NCBI GenBank assembly: GCA_910587765.1
Contig: CAJUNR010000032.1
Span: 30,343 to 52,930 of the forward strand
Direction: 5' to 3'
Length of the DNA: 22,588 nucleotides
Source: an uncultured Lachnospiraceae bacterium
Lineage (GTDB): Bacteria; Bacillota; Clostridia; Lachnospirales; Lachnospiraceae
Under the pieces are notes generated by a model, which had not been told where the DNA came from, did not search any database, and was given only the letters and a program-made list of their open reading frames with translations. Each line of letters begins with the position of its first letter. The stretch's first letter is position 1. The position numbers and the translations under genes are program-made. Shown in pieces: positions 1 through 5,620 of the stretch.

Positions 1-699
1 CACACTCGTCAACCCGCTACAGCCAGAAAACGCATAAGACCCGATGCTCGTTACGTTTCCCGGGATACTCACGCTTGTTAAACCGCTGCAGCCAGAAAAT
101 GCAGAATGCCCGATGCTCGTTACGCTTCCCGGAATGCTCACACTTGTTAAGCCGCTACAGCCAGAAAATACAGAATGCCCGATGCTCGTTACGCTTCCCG
201 GGATGCTCACACTCGTCAACCCGCTACAGCCAGAAAACGCATAAGACCCGATGCTCGTTACGCTTCCTGGGATGCTCACACTTGTTAAGCCGCTGCAACC
301 AGAAAACGCATAACCAGGTATGCCTTTCACCCAGCCAAATTCATAATCATATCCGCCCCCTAGCGGTCCCGCACTTTTTAATCCACTGCAACCCCAAAAC
401 GTATCAACCCCAATGATCGTTGCGCTTCCCAAGATGCTCACGCTTGTTAATCCGCTACATCTAGAAAATGCACCATACCCGATACTCGTTGCGCTTCCCG
501 GGATACTCACACTCGTCAACCCGCTGCAACCATCAAACGCAGAAGACCCGATACCCGTTACACTTCCCGGAAGACTCACGCTTGCTAATCCGCTACAGCC
601 CCAAAACGCAGAAGACCCGATACTCGTTACGCTTCCCGAAATTCTCACGCTTGTTAATCCACTGCACTCACGAAACGCATAAGACCCGATGCTCGTCAC
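1..699 (-). repeat. 69-bp tandem coding repeats (LRR units)
   Basis: These are about ten 69-bp units in frame with the LRR protein, read on the minus strand from 699 down to the window edge. Units near the edge (about 1-310) are almost identical to each other at the DNA level. Those at 410-699 have diverged more, and one unit near 310-410 is expanded and degenerate. The near-identity suggests recent unit duplication, so copy number may vary between strains. Confidence 0.9.
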
Positions 700-1113
700 C
701 CGATACCCGTCAATCTCCTCCGGAATCACCAAATCCCCGCTGACTGTCTTTGGTCCGTTAATTTCCGCCGTCCCGTCGTCTTTCACACGATACGTCAGCG
801 TATTCTCTGCATCCTCCCGCGAATCATCCGCGCTTTCTTCCGAACCGTCAGAGCTTTCCTCTTCCTTCTCATGCTCCGAATCTCCCGCCGGCTCCAAGCT
901 CTCCTCCTCTTCCTGCTCCGGCGTTTTCGTTTCCACCGAATCCGTCTCCTCGCTTTCCGCCTCTTCTGGCGCTCCCGGCTCCTCTTCCGCGGCCGCCGCG
1001 CCGAACGTCTCTCCTTCCGGCAACTGCGACGCGCGCACGACGCCTGTGTCCGCCAGCAGCATGACCGCGCACAGCAATCCGGCCGTCAGTCGTCTGATTC
1101 TCCATTCTTTCAC
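1..1113 (-). CDS. BspA-like leucine-rich-repeat secreted protein (3' end outside window)
   Basis: The minus-strand frame is open from 1113 to the left edge, giving 371 codons without a stop. I chose the GTG at 1113-1111 because a strong AAGGAGGAA sits at 1121-1129 with a 7-base spacer. The N-terminus is a signal peptide: basic residues (KEWRIRR), then a hydrophobic stretch (LTAGLLCAVMLL) and a small-residue cleavage region near VRAS. An acidic Glu/Ser/Asp-rich linker (about residues 35-110) follows. After a short TYRVKDDGTAEI lead-in there are about ten 23-residue repeats of the type TSIGSYAFSGCSGLTSVSIP, which is the LRR_5/BspA (Treponema pallidum type) signature. Unit 5 is degenerate and carries a glycine/aromatic insertion (GGGYDYEFGW). 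Known relatives are cell-surface or secreted proteins often linked to adhesion. The role here is inferred, and the anchor domain is not visible because the C-terminus is missing. Confidence 0.9.
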   Translation of the reverse strand, partial: MKEWRIRRLTAGLLCAVMLLADTGVVRASQLPEGETFGAAAAEEEPGAPEEAESEETDSVETKTPEQEEEESLEPAGDSEHEKEEESSDGSEESADDSREDAENTLTYRVKDDGTAEINGPKTVSGDLVIPEEIDGYRVTSIGSYAFRECSGLTSVRISGSVTSIGSSAFWGCSGLASVSLPGSVTGIGSSAFDGCSGLTSVSIPGSATSIGYGAFSRCSGLTSVSILGSATIIGVDTFWGCSGLKSAGPLGGGYDYEFGWVKGIPGYAFSGCSGLTSVSIPGSVTSIGSYAFSGCSGLTSVSIPGSVTSIGHSVFSGCSGLTSVSIPGSVTSIGHSAFSGCSGLTSVSIPGNVTSIGSYAFSGCSGLTSV

Positions 1114-1152
1114 TTCCTGCTTCCTCCTTCGCCTGTATGTTCTGCCGCAAGT

Positions 1153-1181
1153 GCCCCGCGGTCCGCTCCGGACCGCAGGGC
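1153..1181. other. GC-rich hairpin between the 55-aa gene and the LRR gene
   Basis: The arms GCGGTCCG (1158-1165) and CGGACCGC (1169-1176) pair perfectly around a CTC loop. They extend with GCCC/GGGC after one mismatch. No T run follows on the minus strand, so this is not a clean intrinsic terminator for that direction. It may act as an intercistronic stem or attenuator between the two minus-strand genes. Confidence 0.5.
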
Positions 1182-1209
1182 GCGACTTCTCTTTTGTATC
1201 TGAACCGGC

Positions 1210-1377
1210 TCAGCACCCTTCGCTCTGCTTCGTTCCCGCGGACGAATCGTCCTCTCTCTCCTCGCGCAGCATCTGCTCCGCCTCCATCCCCGCCATGAAG
1301 ATCAGCACCTTGGAGACGCGCTCCTTGGGCATCTCAAGGATCTTCTGAATCGCCAGATTCCTGTTGCATGTCGTCAT
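1210..1377 (-). CDS. Small protein related to the C-terminal tail of XRE regulators
   Basis: This is a 55-residue protein. I prefer the ATG at 1377 over the upstream ATG at 1395, because GGAAGGAG lies 8 bases before 1377 while the 1395 start has no ribosome site. The segment IQKILEMPKERVSKVLIFMAG resembles the C-terminal LTQLEKMSDEQVKAVLAFINS of the divergent XRE regulator at 1754-2146, the helical tail that follows the HTH in such regulators. There is no HTH of its own. It is driven by the consensus promoter at 1417-1445 and lies 96 bp upstream of the LRR gene on the same strand, so the two could be co-transcribed. Function is unknown. One inference is that it heterodimerises with the XRE protein through this tail. 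Confidence 0.65.
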   Translation of the reverse strand: MTTCNRNLAIQKILEMPKERVSKVLIFMAGMEAEQMLREEREDDSSAGTKQSEGC

Positions 1378-1416
1378 CGTTTCCGCTCCTTCCATAATAT
1401 AATCTTCAATGATTTA

Positions 1417-1445
1417 ATTATAATATAAATTGTTTATATTGTCAA
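1417..1445 (-). promoter_or_regulatory. Consensus sigma-A promoter with embedded 19-bp operator palindrome
   Basis: On the minus strand -35 TTGACA (1440-1445) and -10 TATAAT (1417-1422) are both perfect, with a 17-bp spacer. A perfect palindrome AATATAAA-TTG-TTTATATT at 1422-1440 fills the spacer. A repressor bound there would block polymerase. The divergent XRE regulator is the obvious candidate. The promoter reads into the 55-residue gene and probably on to the LRR gene. Confidence 0.85.
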
Positions 1446-1454
1446 TCTATTTTC

Positions 1455-1483
1455 TTGACTTATTTAAGTTTTTTTGGTATCGT
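1455..1483 (+). promoter_or_regulatory. Possible promoter for the XRE gene
   Basis: TTGACT (1455-1460) and TATCGT (1478-1483) are 17 bp apart, back to back with the divergent minus-strand promoter. Transcription would start close to 1490, at the left end of the inverted element. That would give the XRE mRNA a leader of about 260 bases that can fold into the long hairpin. The -10 is a poor match, so this is tentative. Confidence 0.35.
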
Positions 1484-1484
1484 A

Positions 1485-1722
1485 GTAACAGTTCAGATAA
1501 CGTATTACTGTTCGCATCTACGCCGGTTTCAGCCCGATGCGGGCAGATTTTCCTGAAAGACCCATTGAAGGGCGCCGGTCCTTAGGCGCGGTCTTTTCGC
1601 GCCTTAGTACCGCTGCGTCCCTTCATTAAGCGAGAGCGGGGTCTTGAAGGATAATCTGCCCGCATCGGGCGTCCGGGTGACCTGGATGTGAAAAGTAACT
1701 GCAGACCTGCTTGAACTGTTAC
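1485..1722. repeat. 238-bp inverted-repeat element, MITE-like, with nested palindromes
   Basis: The ends are a perfect 11-bp inverted pair, GTAACAGTTCA (1485-1495) and TGAACTGTTAC (1712-1722). Inside, 1532-1563 and 1639-1670 pair over 32 bp with 3 mismatches; the first 18 bp, GCCCGATGCGGGCAGATT, are perfect. Further in, 1564-1572 pairs with 1619-1627 (8/9). The tip AGGCGCG (1584-1590) pairs with CGCGCCT (1598-1604) around a GTCTTTT loop. No coding frame is evident, and no clear target-site duplication is visible. It fills most of the gene-free stretch 1378-1753. It could be a miniature mobile element or a structured leader RNA for the XRE gene. Confidence 0.7.
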
Positions 1723-1753
1723 ATATTGTAAAACCATTAAGGAGGTAGTATCC

Positions 1754-2146
1754 ATGAACCAGTGTGACAGAATCCGGCTGATCCTGAAAGAAAACCGGCT
1801 GAAGCAGCGGCAGCTTGCCAACGAGATCGGCGTAACGGAAAGCTACATTTCCATGCTGCTGAAGAAACCGGACATCAATCTCTCCCAGTCCCTCGCATCG
1901 CTGATCGAGGAGAAGTACGGCTATAATGCCGACTGGGTCCTTCACGGTACGGAACCCAAGCTGAAACAGATCAGCAAGAACAAGACCCTGTCCGAACTCC
2001 ACCAGAAAGCACTGACGCAACTGGAGAAGATGAGCGACGAACAGGTGAAGGCTGTTCTGGCGTTTATCAATTCTCTGGACGAACTGGAGAAAGCGCTTGC
2101 CTCCGGCTCCGGGACCAGAGCCGCGAAAAAGAAAGACTGCACATAG
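1754..2146 (+). CDS. XRE-family HTH transcriptional regulator
   Basis: The protein has 130 residues; the ATG at 1754 is preceded by AAGGAGG. The N-terminal half (about residues 5-60) is a Cro/CI-type helix-turn-helix: LKQRQLANEIGVTESYISML contains the two DNA-binding helices. After a linker (NADWVLHGTEP, typical of phage-type repressors of this group) comes a helical tail with EKMSDEQVKAVLAFINSL and a basic C-terminus (AAKKKD). It is a likely DNA-binding repressor. It is divergent from the 55-residue and LRR genes, and the palindrome in their promoter is a plausible target. The 55-residue neighbour shares the tail module. Target genes and ligand are not known from sequence. Confidence 0.88.
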   Translation: MNQCDRIRLILKENRLKQRQLANEIGVTESYISMLLKKPDINLSQSLASLIEEKYGYNADWVLHGTEPKLKQISKNKTLSELHQKALTQLEKMSDEQVKAVLAFINSLDELEKALASGSGTRAAKKKDCT

Positions 2147-2153
2147 AAATTTC

Positions 2154-2182
2154 TTGCCTTCCCGCCCGCTTTCTGCTATAGT
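2154..2182 (+). promoter_or_regulatory. Possible promoter ahead of the 2193 terminator
   Basis: TTGCCT (2154-2159) and TATAGT (2177-2182) are 17 bp apart. The terminator hairpin starts only about 10 bases downstream, so any transcript would be very short unless it reads through. This may be a chance match or an attenuated promoter for the Rpn gene. Confidence 0.3.
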
Positions 2183-2192
2183 AAAATCATAG

Positions 2193-2218
2193 ATCGGAGA
2201 GGTCTTTCTCCGATTTTT
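2193..2218 (+). terminator. Intrinsic terminator after the XRE gene
   Basis: ATCGGAGA (2193-2200) and TCTCCGAT (2207-2214) form a perfect 8-bp stem with a 6-base loop, followed by a T run to 2218. It lies 46 bases after the XRE stop codon. Confidence 0.75.
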
Positions 2219-2290
2219 CTGTCATGGGTCGTTGCAGTTTCTGCAGATGTTCCATCATCGAAAAACCATTATGAAAAACAGAAAATTTTG

Positions 2291-2319
2291 TTGTATTGTC
2301 TGAAACGAACAGGTATAAT
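2291..2319 (+). promoter_or_regulatory. Possible promoter of the Rpn-family gene
   Basis: TTGTAT (2291-2296) and TATAAT (2314-2319) are separated by 17 bp. The -10 is perfect, but it lies only 16 bases before the ATG. The start of transcription would fall at or inside the Shine-Dalgarno AGGAG (2323-2327), giving an extremely short leader, which may limit expression. Confidence 0.45.
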
Positions 2320-2335
2320 AAAAGGAGACAAACGA

Positions 2336-3262
2336 ATGCTTTTAATGCCGAAATACGATGAATTTGTAAAGGAAATGTTCCGGAATGAAACCGTGCGCAG
2401 ATATTTCATCAGCGATATCCTGAAGATACCGCCGGAAAATATCCGCCGTATCCGTCTGCGGAATCCTTTTCTGCACAGACACTACCACCGGCAAAAACAA
2501 GGCATTGTGGATGTCGTTCTTGAACTGAACGACTGCCGCAAGATCAATATCGAACTGCAGGTGAAGGTCGTTCAATACTGGGACAAAAGACAGCTCTTTT
2601 ATCTGGCAAAGCTGTATACAGAGGAACTGATCGTCGGGGAATCCTACGAAAAGCTGAAAAAGTGTATCGGCATCAGCATCCTGGATTTTAATCTGAGCGA
2701 CCGGGCGCAGTATCACAGTGTCTATCGTCTACGGGATGAAAACGGACATGAATTTACAGACGTTCTGGAGCTCCATGTGATTGAGTTGAAAAAAGAACTC
2801 ACCGGCGACAGCGAGATCGAAAACTGGATACGTTTTTTTAATGTAACATCAGAGGAGGACCTGAAAATGATCAAAACAATCAACCCCGGAATTTTGGAAG
2901 CGATCCGGATCCTGCACCGAATGAATATGCGCAATCCGCTGCGTCTGAGATATGAAGCCTATCTGAAAGAGACACGGGATACGATCGCAAGAGAAGATTA
3001 TATCCGCAATGTGGCCGCAGCAGAAGCAGCCGCCGAAGGACTGGCCAAAGGAAAGGCGGAAGGACTGGCCAAAGGATTAGCCGAAGGAAGGGCGGAAGGA
3101 TTGGCAAAGGGATTAGCCGAAGGAAAATCCGAAGGCGAAGCCCTTATGGCGGAACTGGTGAACCGGCTTCTGGAAGACCGGCGGTTCGACGATATCCGGC
3201 TCGCCGCGGAGGACGAAGCCGCAAGAAAGCGCCTCTATCAGGAATACGGCATCGGCCGCTGA
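2336..3262 (+). CDS. Rpn-family PD-(D/E)XK nuclease / putative transposase
   Basis: The protein has 308 residues. The ATG at 2336 has AGGAG (2323-2327) 8 bases upstream; the earlier in-frame ATG at 2288 lacks a ribosome site. The N-terminus (MPKYDEFVKEMFRNE) matches the Rpn/PDDEXK_2 family. The catalytic core is visible as GIVDVVLELN (Asp59) followed by NIELQV (Glu73-x-Gln75), then YWDKRQLFYLAKLY. Residues 233-267 are repeats of AEGLAKG/LAEGRAEG, followed by a C-terminal helical segment LVNRLLEDRRF. Known members such as RpnA cleave DNA and promote recA-independent recombination, and related genes have been linked to phage defence. No mobile-element ends are seen around it. The activity here is inferred from the fold. 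Confidence 0.82.
   Translation: MLLMPKYDEFVKEMFRNETVRRYFISDILKIPPENIRRIRLRNPFLHRHYHRQKQGIVDVVLELNDCRKINIELQVKVVQYWDKRQLFYLAKLYTEELIVGESYEKLKKCIGISILDFNLSDRAQYHSVYRLRDENGHEFTDVLELHVIELKKELTGDSEIENWIRFFNVTSEEDLKMIKTINPGILEAIRILHRMNMRNPLRLRYEAYLKETRDTIAREDYIRNVAAAEAAAEGLAKGKAEGLAKGLAEGRAEGLAKGLAEGKSEGEALMAELVNRLLEDRRFDDIRLAAEDEAARKRLYQEYGIGR
3032..3136 (+). repeat. In-frame short repeats encoding AEGLAKG/LAEG units
   Basis: These are imperfect 12- and 21-24-bp direct repeats of GCCGAAGGA/CTGGCCAAAGGA type within the Rpn-like gene. They encode a run of Ala-Glu-Gly-Leu-Ala-Lys-Gly units. Such runs can gain or lose units in frame, changing the length of the linker between the nuclease core and the C-terminal helix. 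Confidence 0.8.
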
Positions 3263-3278
3263 GGGATGCCCCTCTTCT
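3261..3278 (+). terminator. Weak hairpin after the Rpn-family gene
   Basis: GAGGG (3261-3265) and CCCTC (3270-3274) pair around ATGC and are followed by TTCT. The stem overlaps the stop codon. It is short, so termination here is uncertain; a second GC stem (CCCG/CGGG) follows near 3304-3316. Confidence 0.3.
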
Positions 3279-3355
3279 ACGTCTCTTTCTCCTGCACCCC
3301 GGCCCGTCCCGGCGGGTCCGTTCCCTTTCTTCCGTCATTCTGACCAAAACCCATC

Positions 3356-3387
3356 TTTGTCACTAACACTTACAGACAAAAGTGACA
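3356..3387. promoter_or_regulatory. Candidate MtlR operator upstream of the mannitol operon
   Basis: TGTCACT (3358-3364) and AGTGACA (3381-3387) are a perfect inverted pair. TTTGTC (3356-3361) and GACAAA (3375-3380) form a second, overlapping pair. The block ends 10 bases before the -35, where an activator would bind. The half site TTGTCAC resembles the TTGNCACA half site described for Bacillus MtlR, but the spacing is wider. Binding is inferred. Confidence 0.5.
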
Positions 3388-3397
3388 GAAGATTCCG

Positions 3398-3426
3398 TTG
3401 CACATCTTCCCAACTCTTGGTAAAAT
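3398..3426 (+). promoter_or_regulatory. Promoter of the mtlR-mtlA-mtlD-HPr operon
   Basis: TTGCAC (3398-3403) and TAAAAT (3421-3426) are separated by 17 bp. The transcript would begin near 3433, with a very short leader before the GGAGG of mtlR. Confidence 0.7.
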
Positions 3427-3448
3427 AGAGTCATGAGGGAGGGAGAGA

Positions 3449-5620
3449 GTGTTTATGTCAGCAGAATGTTCCAACACGTCAAACAAAACTTCTTCCCGTA
3501 CCCTGACTTCCAGACAGCGCGAGATCGTCCGTATTCTGGCGAGAACCGCCGGGAATCCGATTCCGGTCGGAGCTGTCTCCGAGAAACTGAACGTCTCTTC
3601 CCGGACCGTACTGAGGGAACTGCCGGTCATCGAGCGCTGGCTTGACGAAAATGATTTCACCTTTATCCGTAAACCCGGCGTGGGGCTCTCCCTCGAAGAG
3701 GGACCGGAGGCCGTCCGGCTTCTGGAAGAGCTTCTGGAGATCGGACCGTCCCGGACGGACTGCAGCCAGAAGGAACGCAGACGCCAGATTCTCGGCGAAC
3801 TGCTCTTCGTGCGGGAGCCGGTCAAATCAAGCGTCTTTCTCTCCCGTTTTCAGATTTCGGAGGGAACGCTGGCCAGGGATCTGGACGCGCTTGAAGAATG
3901 GCTTTCTTCCTATCAGGTACATATCCTGCGCCGTCCCGGCGTCGGTATCCTTCTCGACGGAACAGAAACGGCCTACCGGCAGGCGATCGCCAACGCCGCG
4001 CTGGAATTTATGGACGGCGGAGAGATCCTGCGGATGCTCCGAAGCGGCGCGGACGAAGACGTCTCCGCATCGTCCCGGCTGAGGAAGGACCGGCTGTTCA
4101 GCTTCATCGATCCGCAGATTGTCGCTTTCGTGGAGCAGATTCTTGCGGATACCGAGAAAGAGCTGGGCATCAAATATACGGACAGCGGCTATATGGCCCT
4201 GATCGTCCATCTGTCCCTGTCCATCGAACGGCTCCGCTCGGAGGAGAAGATCGAGATGGATCCGGACGAGCTTGGCAGACTGTCCGAGCTGCCCGAGTAC
4301 GCGGTGGCGGAGCAGATCGCGCAGAAGATCGGCGCGCGGTTCGAGCTCTCCATACCGGCGGACGAAGTCGGCTTTATCACCATGCATCTGTCCAGCGCCC
4401 GGATCTGGCCTCAGACCAGGAGGACGCGCACGCAGCTTCAGTCCGTCAATACCCGTCAGGTCGTCATGTCCATCGTGGACCGCGTGGAGCAGGAGCTGGA
4501 CCTTCCGTTTCACACCTGTAGCCGGATGATCGAAGAGCTGACCAGCCATATGGACTCCATGATCAGCCGTCTCTCCATGAACATTCAGCTCGACAATTCT
4601 CAGGGAGACGCCATCCGTCAGAAATACCCGGACGTCTACGCGGCCGTGGAGCACGCCTGCGAACTGTTCCGGGAGAAACTGTACATCGAGGACATCTCCC
4701 CCTCGGAGATCACCTTCGTGGCCATGCATTTCGCGGCGGCGGCGGAGACGCTCCGGGTGGAACAGAAGCGGATCGCAGTGGCCGTGGTCTGTCCGAGCGG
4801 CATGGGGGCGTCGCGGATGCTCGCCGCCAATCTGATCCGCTCTCTGCATCAGATCGAGATCCGGCAGATCATGTCCGCCTTCAGTCTCGAACCGCAGAAG
4901 CTCAGGGACGACGGCATCGACCTGGTGATCTCCACCGTACCGCTGGAAATCGACTTCCCGTCGGTCTGCGTCAGTCCGATTCCCCAGACCCAGGATGTGA
5001 TGGTCATCACCCGGGCGCTGGAGGGCATCCGCAGCCGGCGCACCGCAGAAGTCCGGCCGAAACCAAAGACGCCGGCTCCGGAGCTGAATCTGACGTTTGA
5101 CGACGTCTGTTCTCTGACCCGTACCGGGGAAGAGATCGCTCAGCTCCTTCATTCCTTCCAGATCCGGGAGTTGTCCGGAATCCGGCAGACCGAGACGCTG
5201 CTCGGTCAGGCGGCGGGCGTCTTCGCGGACAGCATTCTCAGCCGTCAGGTCATCAGCCAGGACCTTGCCAGACGGGAGGGAATCAAGAATACATTCATAG
5301 CCGAGTTAAATCTTCATCTGCTTCACTGCCGCACCAGTGCGGTTTCCCATTGCAGATGTGCCTACATAAAGCTTGACGCTCCGTTCTGCGTACCGGAGGG
5401 GACGGTGAAAGGCGCGATCCTTTTGCTGGCTCCGTGTACCGACGAGAACGAGTGCGTGGAGGTCATCAGCAGAATCAGCATGCTGCTGGTGGAAGACCGA
5501 CGATTTTTACAGGCGCTTCAAAGCGGAGACGTGAACGAGGGACGCGCCCTCGCCGAAAAAGCCCTGGTAAAATATTTTCAAAATCTCATTATAAAAAGAA
5601 AAGGAGATGGAACACTATGA
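3449..5620 (+). CDS. mtlR: Mannitol operon activator MtlR (PRD/EIIB/EIIA regulator)
   Basis: The protein has 723 residues from the GTG at 3449, with GGAGG 6 bases upstream; ATG 3455 is a close alternative. Domains in order: HTH near residues 20-80 (VGAVSEKLNVSSRTVLREL), a second winged-helix region near 110-165, PRD1 about 216-325 (His in IVHLSLSIERL and FITMHLSSA), PRD2 about 335-435 (His in ELTSHMDSM and FVAMHFAAA), a EIIB-like domain with Cys448 in VVCPSGMGAS, and a EIIA-like C-terminus (575-720) with His623/His626. In Firmicutes MtlR activates mannitol genes. Phosphorylation of the PRDs by HPr, and of the EIIB/EIIA-like parts by the mannitol transporter, sets its activity. The stop overlaps the mtlA start (ATGA), so the two are translationally coupled. 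Placing the activator first in its own operon implies autoregulation. Confidence 0.9.
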   Translation: MFMSAECSNTSNKTSSRTLTSRQREIVRILARTAGNPIPVGAVSEKLNVSSRTVLRELPVIERWLDENDFTFIRKPGVGLSLEEGPEAVRLLEELLEIGPSRTDCSQKERRRQILGELLFVREPVKSSVFLSRFQISEGTLARDLDALEEWLSSYQVHILRRPGVGILLDGTETAYRQAIANAALEFMDGGEILRMLRSGADEDVSASSRLRKDRLFSFIDPQIVAFVEQILADTEKELGIKYTDSGYMALIVHLSLSIERLRSEEKIEMDPDELGRLSELPEYAVAEQIAQKIGARFELSIPADEVGFITMHLSSARIWPQTRRTRTQLQSVNTRQVVMSIVDRVEQELDLPFHTCSRMIEELTSHMDSMISRLSMNIQLDNSQGDAIRQKYPDVYAAVEHACELFREKLYIEDISPSEITFVAMHFAAAAETLRVEQKRIAVAVVCPSGMGASRMLAANLIRSLHQIEIRQIMSAFSLEPQKLRDDGIDLVISTVPLEIDFPSVCVSPIPQTQDVMVITRALEGIRSRRTAEVRPKPKTPAPELNLTFDDVCSLTRTGEEIAQLLHSFQIRELSGIRQTETLLGQAAGVFADSILSRQVISQDLARREGIKNTFIAELNLHLLHCRTSAVSHCRCAYIKLDAPFCVPEGTVKGAILLLAPCTDENECVEVISRISMLLVEDRRFLQALQSGDVNEGRALAEKALVKYFQNLIIKRKGDGTL

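Noticed and set aside
1..699. CRISPR-like or non-coding satellite repeat
   Set aside because: The 69-bp periodicity is explained by in-frame 23-residue LRR units of an exported protein with a signal peptide and ribosome site.
2288..2335. Upstream in-frame ATG as the start of the Rpn-like protein
   Set aside because: It has no ribosome site, lies upstream of the predicted -10, and the added residues are not part of the family.
3827..5152. 441-codon minus-strand open frame inside mtlR
   Set aside because: It is antisense to the PRD regulator, whose domains and motifs are intact. The frame has no recognisable domain.
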